A stretch of DNA of 64,000 nucleotides, from contig JAKJHU010000033.1 of NCBI GenBank assembly GCA_022316685.1, positions 4,392,321 to 4,456,320 of the forward strand, given 5' to 3'. The first letter of the stretch is position 1; every line of letters starts with the position of its first letter. The translations under genes were made by a program, and so were the position numbers. The notes beneath the pieces were generated by a model. It worked only from the letters and a program-made list of their open reading frames with translations. It had not been told where the DNA came from and did not search any database. This stretch comes from Progne subis subis. Lineage: Eukaryota; Chordata; Aves; Passeriformes; Hirundinidae. This document shows positions 39,901 through 50,843 of this stretch, in pieces.

Positions 39901-40800
39901 AAGAAGGAGCTCACATCCTATTTAGCAAGTGTAGCTCTTGGAAGGGAATTGTCTGAATGCTATCTCTTCTCATAGGTGAAATGAGAGAAAACAGGACAGC
40001 CTTTCTCATCCCTTGTCCGGGAATACAAAAGCATCCAGGCCCAGATCCAACAACTTACCTGCTCTGAATGTAGGCAGGATTAGAGCCTGACTCTTGATGA
40101 GAACAGTGAGAACTGGGAAAGCTTGGGTGAGGTGCTCCAGATGGGAATCCTGCTCTAAGACAGTCCCCTAGGTTGGGTGGGAATGTGCTGGTTCTGCTCG
40201 TGTGTTCAGCAACTCACACGTCCTGAACCAGCATCTAGAGAAGATTCAGAGATTTCTGAAGATTTTTGATAAAACGGGAATGAGAAATCTCTGTGTTAGG
40301 CAGCACCTCAGAGATGTCTTGGAGGACCTGGGTACTTATATTTTTCTGTACATCTGGTCTTAGGTCACACACTTTGTTCAACAACTGTTCTCAAATGTAA
40401 AAACCTCACTACTGAAATGAGACAGGGTCCCTGGTGTTGTGTAAATGTACTGCATGAATATAAATAAACATAAAGTGCACCTGCACTCCCTCAACTGCAC
40501 TTACCCAGACAAATAACCTCCTCACACTTGCAAACCATTCGGAGCTGGCTGAAGCTGCTTTGCTCACAGTTACCTGTGTGTGCAGAGTTTGTGCTTATGA
40601 TGGGAATGCTGTTCTTCCAGAGGTGGCTCACAAAGGAGTGGGAGACCTAAAATCCCATCAGCATTTAGGGAGAAATAATTCTGCTAGTGTCCCCAGAATG
40701 GCAGCTCCATGGATTTATTCGTCCCATTCTAAGATGGACCAGTAGCACTTCCTCTCAGAAGATTTCATGCATGGATTTAGCACACATTGAGTGGAAAGCT

Positions 40801-40852
40801 TTAAAAATAATGAAATAAAATAAAATTAAAATAAAATAAAAATATTATTAAC
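40801..40852 (+). repeat. (AAAAT)n-type tract
   Basis: A run of AAAAT and AATAA words with occasional variants, continuing into an ACAACAA-rich stretch to about 40875. Decayed microsatellite. Confidence 0.8.
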
Positions 40853-41165
40853 AACAAACAACAATACTAACAAAATAAGAGGGGTTTTGGGTCAATCTCA
40901 AATCAGTTATTATTCAGAAAACTTTTCTCAAACATTTTCCTTGATCTAATTTTCTATTTTCCATTTAGTATCAGACATCTTCTTTCAGTGTCTTAATTAG
41001 TCCATTCATAAATATGGATTGGTTATTACATATTGAAGCAATTTCACAGTAATCCTTATTATATTAACTTTCACCTTAAGAGAATCCATTTTTTTTATTT
41101 TGAATTAATTATTTTTTATTAAAGTTTCGTTTAGAACTCTTGTGCAATAAATGGTTTAATTACTA

Positions 41166-41314
41166 TTTTTTTTTTTTTTGGCTCTGTTTCTTCATTAGTA
41201 CTTTTAAAACTTGTCAAGTTTTGAAACATTTCAACTTCAATTTGTACTTTATGATTAGGAGAAAGACAATTTTGCTTGTAATCCAAACACACCTCCAATT
41301 AAAAAAAAAAAAAA
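41166..41314. repeat. T14 and A14 runs about 120 bp apart
   Basis: T14 at 41166-41179 and A14 at 41301-41314 flank AT-rich sequence in inverted arrangement. I saw no element between them that would explain the pair. Confidence 0.75.
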
Positions 41315-44300
41315 GTTTTCTGCTCAAGCAGGAAAAATGTGTCTATGTACGTGCGGTCACACTGTCACGCTATGAACAAACTGCCTGTAATATGTATCTT
41401 TAATATTCAAGACATCAAATATAAAGCAGCATGCAGTTCTTGGTATGATAAAATAGCTTTGCTGCAGCATCTGATAAAATCCCTCTGAAGATTTCCTTCC
41501 AGTCTTCTGAACCTCTTTGAGGTTCTTAAATTAATTAAAAGGTTTCCCAATGGATGGTGACAGAATAAAGCACACATTTGTTCATCTCTCTGGTGTATAT
41601 TCCCACAGAAAGCTGTAACACAAACTCTGGGGATGCGATACCAGAGAGACTCTCTCTGTCTCTAGTTTCCTATGCTTTTTCATCAAGGATTTGCAACTGT
41701 CACATACAAAATAGCAGGAAAAAGAAGTTTTGGGTTGCTAAAGCTTATTTGGTTTTAGGTTCTACCTCCATGCATCTAAAACCACTTATATTAATATATA
41801 TTTTTGAAACCACTCTTTATTTTAATCTTAAGAAAATAAATAAAAACAATACAGTTAAACAGAGGAAAAAGACTACATAAGAAGCTTTTTTCATACATCT
41901 GGTAGGAGAAAGTGATTTGGTTTTTTTTGAGTCATCTGAAAAGCAAAATTCTTTGAAAGCTTTTAAGAACTGGGATACAAAAAGACTCATAAAAATCCCC
42001 TAAGCAATATTCTAGGATTTCAAGTCAAATACTTTCAGCAAATAACAGAAAGTCCTACAATAATAATGATCAATTCAACTAATGATATGCATTAGTTGGA
42101 ATCAAAAGAAAAATGTTGGGAGATATCACTTTAAAGTATAACAATTTTTAAAGAACATTTTTGTCCATTGGGTTAATGTGTTGCAATATACTGGCAAAGG
42201 TAATTAAACAAATCCTCTTGCATTTCTACTGCCAGGCCTTGGCTTCAGCTGAGAAAACTCTCCAGAATATTTTGGTATGTAGCAAAAGGAGGGGCAATAT
42301 CAGATTCAGATAACAGAGAAAATATTTTAATTAAACCCAGCTGTAATCCCATCAAAGCCACCATTCCTCCTCGGTTTGAACCAGAAGGCTGATTGTTGCC
42401 AGATTTACAGTTCCCTTTGGGAATGAGCTTTGTGGAGATGCTTAAACCATTGGCTTCTAATTCTGAACCAGATCAGGTCTGTTTGGGTCTGTCAATCAGG
42501 TGGGTATGATCCATGCTAATGGCTCATGGAGAGATGCAGGCAGAGCAAGATTTGAGAAAAATCACCTTCAGACACCATGTCCCCTTTTTTTATCTCTGAG
42601 CTCTTGATTTTGGCTATGAAATTATGATGAAGTACAGGACAGGAGCAACAAACAATCTTTGACAATCAAAGTTAGAAGTGACATAACTTCTCTGGTCAGA
42701 AAATCCCATCCTAAAGCTTTCCTTCTGGGCAGAAGAATGCAGGCTGAGATTAGACTGCAGCAATCACGTTGAGATGATGAACAGGCCCTTTGAATCCTTT
42801 GGAGGAATTGCTTTTCACACATTGCTGCAGCATGTCAAAGTGTTCTGCTGGTTATTTGAAGAGAGGAAGGCTTGTGGCTTTGATGGGCCAGATGAAGCAG
42901 AACTCTGGGCCTGCACTGGTAGCTTGGAAATGTGAGAGCAGGAGTCTGGGGTTGTCACCCCACTCCCCACCCCACCACAGCTGTGTGGAACAGGAGAGGG
43001 GACCCTGACTGCCTGGGGCACCCCAGGACTTCGCAGTATCCTGAAGCCAGTGTGCAAAATTCTCCCTAGACACTGTGGGAACCCGGGGAAAGAGAGCTCA
43101 CAGGGCCACAATAACAGCTACTTGGTCCTGGAGGAAAGGAAAGTCCAAGTTAGCAAGAAAAAAGTAATAATGAAAAGGTCATCCATTTATGCAAAGACAC
43201 TGTTTTGGAGATACTGTCATCCTCTCAATTTTCAATTTTGGAGAAGAGCGATAGCTAGGTTTTCTTTCAAAACAGAGTTGAAAACTTTCAGGGTCAAAAG
43301 AATTTGCAATTGCACATTTCTACTATTTTTTTTTTCTCCCTCTTGTTAGTTTAGAACATAAAAAGAGTTTTGTTTAAATGTACTTAACAAAGAAATCCAA
43401 GTCACCTCAGGCTGGAATTTGAAAGTCTGAATTCAATTCAGATGAATTTTTAAAGATCTATTCATAATGCCTTAAAGGGCTTGTGTATGAGGAATGTTTT
43501 TAGTTTTTTTCCACAGTTCTTCCAAGAATGTATCACGTCCTTTTTTTTAGACTAGTGGCCTATTTTGTCCTTGATATATTTTCTTATTTAAAATTCTAAA
43601 TCTAATGATTTTTTTTTCTCATGCTGACAAAGAGAATAAAAGGCTCTACACTGTTTTCTTTAACATTTTAAAATCTCAAACGAACATGAAAGCTACAAGA
43701 AGTCACTTTAGAAGGGTTATATTAAATAAATGCTATAGCAGGATTAGGTCCTTCCCCTGAAAGTAGAACAAAATAAAATGAAAAATAATTCTTCAAATAA
43801 CCATTGAATTTCCCCAGGTAGGGATGAAATACTGACTGTTATCTCCAGGGCTATTTATATTAGTCAAAATGTTGTGCCCTAAGCACCTGAACGTCTTAGT
43901 GTTTGGAGAACAAAAATGGGGCTTTAATTTTACCTTGTGCCCTACCAATGGCCCTAGAAATTACCCAGTGTGCTGACAGCTGCCTATCCAAGCAGGATCC
44001 ATAGCAATGGAAAAGAACTTCTCATGTCACTGCCCCCAGTTCCTCCTGTTCCGAGGTACCCTTGCTGTGCATGTACGTCGCCACAGCCAGTCAAAATTCT
44101 TCCCCAACCATCTAACAAACATGTGTTCTTGTTTCATTAAATCCCAACCCATGAAAAATAGGAATGACTTCCTTGTGAAGTCCTCCTCCATATCTGGAAG
44201 CATCCCCTTCCAATAGTTCCTTTGTTTTGTTTTTGTCATTACAACAGTTGCTAACAGAAACACAAGAGTGAAGTTTTATAACAGCTTTCATGATACCGTC

Positions 44301-44872
44301 TTGTTTCCATATTTTTTCTGCAGAGATAAAACTTCCCCAAATTTCCCATTATGAAAAGAAAATTTCCCAGGCTTGGTTATATTTAAAAGCAAAATTATTT
44401 GGAAAGTTTGAGTAAAGTCTCATAAGTGGCTTTTAAATGAGGGGAGAATGAGAAGCATAGGAAACTTGTTAAGGTCACAGGACATGATCCTTCTCCCACA
44501 AACATCAATAACAATGTTCCCAAAGTCCTCCCAGAGGATCTAGAACCAGGGACAGGGACTGTTGCTCTGCATTCCTTGTATAGGCAGAGTTGCCAGAGAG
44601 ACTTGTGAAGTACAAATCCCAAACTTGAAATAACAACATGAGCCTGTACAGATCACCACATTCTGGATGAACCACTTAACCACACACATGACCCAAGACT
44701 CCAATATTTAGTTGGTTCTCACTCAGCAAAGCCCTGCCCAATAAACTTGCCTGTTCATCATGGGTGGAAGAAAGTAGAACATCCACCAAGCCCTTTTTTT
44801 GTGTCTTTCCATACCTTTGCTTTGTCCTGATGCATTTTCATTTAAAAGGAGAAAAGAAAGCAAGCAACCACC

Positions 44873-45067
44873 ACCAATAATAATAACAACAACATTTTGC
44901 ATATAATTAACATATAATTAACACAATATAATATAAATTATACAAGATATCAATAATAATATACCATAAAATACATAACAATACATATAATTAAATATTA
45001 TTTATATAGTCTATATATTATACTATATACTAATATCAATTGCTTATAACAAAATATATATATTTAA
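44873..45067. repeat. AT-only low-complexity island
   Basis: Nearly 200 bases consist almost only of A and T, rich in AATAAT, ATATAAT and TATATA words. It includes an exact 11-base tandem pair CATATAATTAA at 44900-44910 and 44911-44921. It could act as an easily melted or matrix-attachment-type region, but that is inference from composition. Confidence 0.85.
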
Positions 45068-45475
45068 ACTGTTATTGTTAATAAAACCAACCCACTGATC
45101 AAAAAAATTCCCTTGTTCTCAGTGAAAACATACGCATTCTTTCAATCTTTGTGCTGAGACTAAATTCTGCTAGTGATCAAGGAGATAAGCTTGTTTTTGT
45201 CTATATCCATGTTCTGACAAAAGTCTCTTGCAAAGACAGCTTCATGTTGCATGCAAGAACCCTCAGGAGTCAGTCCTGTGTAAATGGACACAGTGAAAAA
45301 GTTTTGGAAACTTGGGAGTCTGTTTTGCTGACACAGCTGTAACCTGCTCTATTTTTCGGTACTGTTCTCTTCCTGCAGAAGACAGAGTTCCTTGTCCCAT
45401 GTTTTTTCTCTGTTTCACAATGGGCTCAGCTAGCAAAATCGGAGAGGATTATCATGGGGCCAAGACTGCAAAGGT

Positions 45476-45514
45476 ATCTCTCTCTCTCTCTCTCTCTCTG
45501 TATATATATATATG
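45476..45514 (+). repeat. (TC)n(TA)n compound microsatellite
   Basis: About twelve TC units lead through TG into about seven TA units. Pure and therefore likely polymorphic. Confidence 0.95.
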
Positions 45515-46112
45515 TGCAAGGTATATAACTAAGTACCCAACATGCAGTTCAAGCGAGCAAGTATGCCTTAGAAGGATTTTGATTAGCTCTCTTCAGATCT
45601 GTGGAAATACTTATTTAAGAAAATGAGAAACATGTTGAATCCAAAACTCTTTATTGGTATCAAGACAACCAAATCACCCCAGAAACAAGAAACACAGCAG
45701 GAGGGTGGAGCAAAGACAACACCAGAGTCCCATTTTAATTGGAATTGCTCTGAGTTCCTTAAAAGTAGCTAATTCAGGAGTTACTGGTAAAGCCTGAGAG
45801 GGACAATGCAGGTAGAACGTGAAAGCACTGCATGAAAATCTCTCCCTGTGGAGAGAAGGAAGGATTCTGCAATCTGCCAGGCAACTAAAAACCTACTACC
45901 CCTGGAGATAATTGCTGCTTCATCCTTCAGCTTCCTCATAGCTTGCATCAGGATCTTTTCTTTGCAGAAGAATTTTCAATCTCTCACAGTGACTTCAGTG
46001 CACGAGGCAGGGTGAAATGCAGCATGTCTCAGCCTCTAAAATATATAATGTTTAATATACCTGTTCAATTTGATTTTTCTGTTAGTTTAATCATTAAATC
46101 ATCATGAGGAAA

Positions 46113-46153
46113 CCTTGCTTACAAAACATATATTGTTTGTATTGTAAGCAAGG
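46113..46153. repeat. Perfect inverted repeat, 12-bp arms, 17-nt loop
   Basis: CCTTGCTTACAA (46113-46124) is the exact reverse complement of TTGTAAGCAAGG (46142-46153). The 17-base loop is AT-rich. The stem does not extend outward (A opposite A), so the hairpin is too short for a standard microRNA precursor. Arms are mixed-sequence and not part of a microsatellite. Confidence 0.88.
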
Positions 46154-49100
46154 ACTATGTGTATCATACTCCAGTATCTTTTCCTCTATACAAACATTTT
46201 GAGTATCTGTGATAGCAAGAGATTCTGGCAGGTCTCCAAGAAGGATTCAGGATGGAATTTAAACAGCCTGAATTGTTACAATTGAGCAAGCAGCATATTT
46301 TTTTTTCTGGTGAATTCCATAGCTTCTTATTAATTTCTGGACATAGAACAGTAATGTCTCACACCTGGGTGTCATTGGATTGCTACAAGAGCGTCAATGC
46401 AGGGGATTGTATCCATGGACTCCTGATTGGAGTTTCCATCGTGGCTAATAATTTTCTTTACTTTTAAGCCTAAAGCCTCATTTGTAGTAGATAAATGCAG
46501 TCAAACTGTTGCATTGGGTTGGCAGGTGAAATGATTCTGGTGCACAGGCTGTATCTTAACTCTCAAAGACATAGCAGTTCTTCAAAATAAAAGGCATTAA
46601 TGAACCAAAATTAACCAATATTCCTTCAGTATAATACAACACTTTCAGTCTTGATTTTTTTTTCTTGCAGTTTCTTCCTTTAGGTGACTTAAAAAGCAGC
46701 CTCTGAGTGTATTTTTAAAAAAGGGAGTAAAATTCTGAATAAGGACTTAACGAGGTTCTTAATCCACCTGCTAGTGCCCTCTCTCACCCCAACTTCTAGA
46801 GAATTGCATTGCTTAGATAAGTGTCGTCTTTCAATGCCCTCCCTGTGAGCTGGGACAGGTCATTCCTCCTCTAAGAAAAATGGCTGATGAAATATTTATT
46901 CAGTTAAATTATCTAAGCTGGAGCTCAGCATGCAGATGACACAGATTGCAAAAAGGATGGGCAGGTGCTTCTTTGAGTTGCAGGGCTGCGTTTAGCCAGC
47001 CTTGGAGGCTCAGAGAAGTCTTCCCTTATGCCAGCTATTGAGAATTGATGATCTGTGCTGGGATTTCCAATGTTCAGATATCTTGGCATAACCCAGTGGA
47101 GGTTATGCAGTGGATTTGTCACTGTGACACTGCAGAGGGCAGCTCATGCTCAAGCAGGCTGTAAAGAACAATTTCTAAACTGATGGACTCATCTCTCTCT
47201 GGATATGCTCAAAGCACATGCATTCTTCGTGAAATTTTGCTGTCACCAGCAGTCATTGAGGACATCTTAATGACCTGGATACTGTGCTCATTTGACAAAA
47301 TCTTACATATCTTCCTGGACATAAATCTATTTTATTTCAATTTTCATCATGGGATGTGATAATTAGTAGGAATGATGAACCTTTTAATGCTGGCTATTCT
47401 CCACCATCAAGCTAAAAATGTCTGTAAACAAACCAGCCTTTTCCTTAACTCTCACTGACATTTGAGAGACTAAAAATGACAACTTTAATTTCTCCCATAG
47501 GTCTATGGGAGTTCGCAATATTCCCCTTGAAAAGAATTTAAATTAAAAAAAAATCAAATCCTTTCCATCTCTGAGGGTGTGATATTAAGGAGATAGATGA
47601 CCTCTGTAGATAAGTCTTTGGAGTTGCACAGTTTTGACAACCATCCAACTGAGCTGGTTCTTGCTGGTGAGCAATTAGATATCCGGGGAAAGGAAATTCA
47701 TGCCACTCCTTTCCTCTGCTGCCTTGCAAGTGAACAGAATCTTCCACCTTTTTCTTCTTCTTCAGGGAACAATGTAGCACATTACCCAGAAGCTCAACAC
47801 CCTCCTGTCTGCGGCATCGTGCACACAGGAATTTTTCTGCTTTCTGTTTTCTATTCTGTCCTCTCATGTACCTAGAGAACCAGAAAAGGATCTCTGAATG
47901 CTTCTAATTACACTAATGCAATTTCTTCTCTCAGAGCTGGTTTAGATTTCTGTTTTAACTTGCATTCAGGGAGACCAGCCACACCATGCTTTGGGAAACA
48001 AGAGCAGTCTCTGCTTAAGATAGCACTATGGCAGTGTTTGCAAACCTGTGTTTTCTCAGGCTTTGGACAATAAAGTCATGTCAGAGCTCACCTTTTAAAA
48101 CCACTTCCAATTCACCTTCTAAAATAAGGTCTGACCTGAGGTTTCTACGTGGGGAATGAGGGAACTCTGTCAATGCAGTACTTCAAATGAGCAATTATTT
48201 GAAGGGGCAAGTGCCTCAGAGCCAATCTCTTTTCTTTGTTATCATTATAGTCCACAGGGGAACTTTTTATTTCCCTAGCATGGCTTTCAGTTTGCACATG
48301 GAGAGGAGTAAGAATTCATGTCAGACATGATAGCATAACTCTACAGATTGGTCCATCACACCTATATCACAGAGATCTCATCAGAGCCAAGTGCCTACAC
48401 AGTTGTGGCTCTTGGTCGGTATAACTAAGAATGATGTCAGCTATTGTTAACTTCAGCCTCTACATTCTCCCTTTCTTTTGTCAATTCAAGTGAACAGTGA
48501 GAAATGTTTAATGCCCTTTTTCAGACCCATCACCCAGTGAAGGGTCCTATCAGCATCTTGTAATGATTTACCACTGAATGGTGATGGTGTTATTGTTCTG
48601 TAAGCCAAGTTTTTTTCACCAACACTCAGAATTGTAGTTCCTGAAATCTGCAAGAACTACATGTGGCTGAGAGACAAACTGGATTTAAGGCACGAATTTT
48701 GCTTGCGAGTGGGATACCTCAAAAAATTTAATAAAATTGCCTAAATCACTGTGTGCCTCATGCAAGGAGGTTCAGATCTGCTCCAACTCCCACTTATTTT
48801 GCTGGCTGTGAGATACAGAAATTCCGATTGCCAGCATCCCAGCTCACTTACAGGCATCACACACCAGCAGCTGATGGCATGTGCTTCCTGATGGCAGTCT
48901 TGCTGCAACCTGGGCTCCCTGCTGCCCTCCCTTCCTTCAGAAAGGGACTCTGCTGGGCTGGGGATGTTTGTCAGCTCACAAGAATCACAGAGCTGATCCT
49001 TGGCTGCACGAGAACAGCTGCTGTGAGGTTGTCTTCTGCCAGTGGAGTGCCACAGGATGTGTTGCAAGCTTTCCATATTAATGGCAAAGCATGAGGCTAA

Positions 49101-50680
49101 GCAGCAGGGGCTGCTGCCTAAGAACCTTTCAAGGCACCAACACTTTTACTTATTTATTCTTCCACTTTTCTTGTAAGATCATCAAGAATCTTTTCACGGT
49201 TCCTGAGAGCTTAAGCTTTGCCTTATTTTATGAGGAGGAGGAGTTGATACCTCCTGTTGCCTCCTCTGACCCTCCTGCTCCTCCTCTGCAGTCACATCAC
49301 AGGAGTACAAGTCCTTTCCTTCTGGCACCTTTTTCACTATTTGTGCTGGTAAATAGTGAAGTCTCTTTACCTCTTTTAAATTTTATTTTATCTATACAGA
49401 TTCCATCACTTCAACAACAAGAGCCTGAAGTGCCCTCCAAACTTCTGTCTTCAGACAGGAGATCTCTCTACTTTTTGCAGTCACTGAATTCAAACTCAGC
49501 ATCCATAAACTGTTCAACTGCTTGCCATTCAGCAGGAGGAACCATGCACACTGATGAGATTTGAGATCAACAGCAATTTGGAGCGGAGACGGGAGTTGAG
49601 GAGAGAATGAAGGTACAGGAGATTTCATACAAACAAAATAAAATGTCCATTTACAATGGCCAGAGTCAGTACTGAAGACCTTGCTTACACACAAGTGTCA
49701 AGCTGAATTCTACATCTGATTCTTCTGCCTTCATCTAATGATCAAGTGTAAAAGAGCCACAGTAATAATCTGAAGGTATGGTTCCTGGGAAACCAAATTT
49801 GTTCTTACCAGAAAACTTCCACAGCCAGTACTAGACCTCTGTAAAGCCCAGAAGAAAAAGCCTCTCAGATCCAAGCAATATAAATTCAATGAATGTGATT
49901 TGGCTTGCAGTTAGTTCCCTAGGAAGTAATGAAAGAGGTAATTAAAAGACTGGACAACAGTTTTAAGTAAAACATTATTCATTAGGGTAAAAGCATTTCA
50001 GATGAACTGTTTCCAGGCCATGAAAGCCAGCTCTGTATCTTTCTGAGCATCACTACAGTGACCCAGTTCCAGATGGGGCAATGAGACCTCCTTTCTGAAG
50101 GTCCCACCACAGCCTGCTTTGCTTGAGAGACTTACATTAGAACATGTAGAAAAATCTGGGAAGTGTTAGGATGTTCCTTAACTCACTCCTCTCCAACAAC
50201 TTCAGTCAGTGATTGCAAGCTGCAGGTTTCCCAGCCTCTGTCACCTAACCTCCTATGTCATCCTCAAAGACCTGCCCTCAGCTTTCATCTGGTAAAACAG
50301 TGGAAAAAAAGATTCCCTCTTCCCTGAAGGAGGTGGATTCCTTTGAGTTGAAGATCTGTGGGACACTGGGAGGATGCACTGACAGTAAAAGGGGTAACCC
50401 AGGGAAGGTCTTTTGCAATGGAATTTGATCAGCACCTTCCTTTTGGGAAAGCAAAGAAAGCCTGTTGGTGTCAGGAAGAGTAAATCCCAGTCCCAGCCAT
50501 GTCTAGGACAGCGCTCCAATGGCAGCAGCTGAGCAGGCAGAAAATTGTTCTCTGAATTGAAGTGGGAAAACATCTACTATTCAGTCAAGGAACTGGGCAA
50601 TTTGCAACTTCCTAAAAGCTATTTCCCAGAGAAGGAATCCCCACCCAATCATTAAAAATACAAAAAACCCAAACCAAAAC

Positions 50681-50763
50681 AAACACCCCCCCCCCCCCCC
50701 ACCCACACACAAAAAATCCACCCAACAAACCCCAAAAAACCCCCCAAACCCACCCCAAACCCC
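50681..50763 (-). repeat. C-rich tract; minus-strand G-quadruplex pattern
   Basis: A C15 run (50686-50700) is followed by C tracts separated by short A loops. On the minus strand, 50740-50763 reads as G4, TTT, G4, T, G3, TTT, G6. That satisfies the usual four-G-tract, short-loop rule. Farther along are TTTTTT, G4 and then the G15 run. The minus-strand open frame here (glycine/phenylalanine-rich) is a composition artefact. Confidence 0.85.
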
Positions 50764-50826
50764 TTTAAATAAATTTGCCTCTGTGAAGGTGAATAGGAGC
50801 AGGACATCTGTGCAGGCATCAGTGCT

Positions 50827-50843
50827 CACACACACACACACAC
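50827..50843 (+). repeat. (CA)n microsatellite
   Basis: About eight CA units, roughly 60 bases after the C-rich tract. Confidence 0.9.

Larger units (their letters stand above)
36572..44872. other. Non-coding sequence, no gene seen
   Basis: No supportable gene. Contains T15 at 36964-36978, an AAAAT-type tract at 40801-40852, T14 at 41166-41179 and A14 at 41301-41314. Overlapping open frames on both strands at 38021-38488 and 42790-43111 have no recognisable domain. No further transposon was identified. Confidence 0.65.
45068..50680. other. Non-coding sequence, no gene seen
   Basis: No supportable gene outside the simple repeat at 45476-45514 and the hairpin at 46113-46153. Open frames of 113 and 157 codons on the plus strand (48753-49564) and 111 on the minus (48741-49076) lie in a GC-richer patch. 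One contains a short SGVPQ match to the non-LTR reverse transcriptase motif, too short to call. Confidence 0.65.

Noticed and set aside
49091..49564. 157-codon plus-strand open frame
   Set aside because: No recognisable domain, serine/leucine-rich composition from a pyrimidine-rich patch, and no splice or promoter support.
50581..50841. Glycine-rich 86-codon minus-strand frame
   Set aside because: Translation of the C-rich tract; no gene context.
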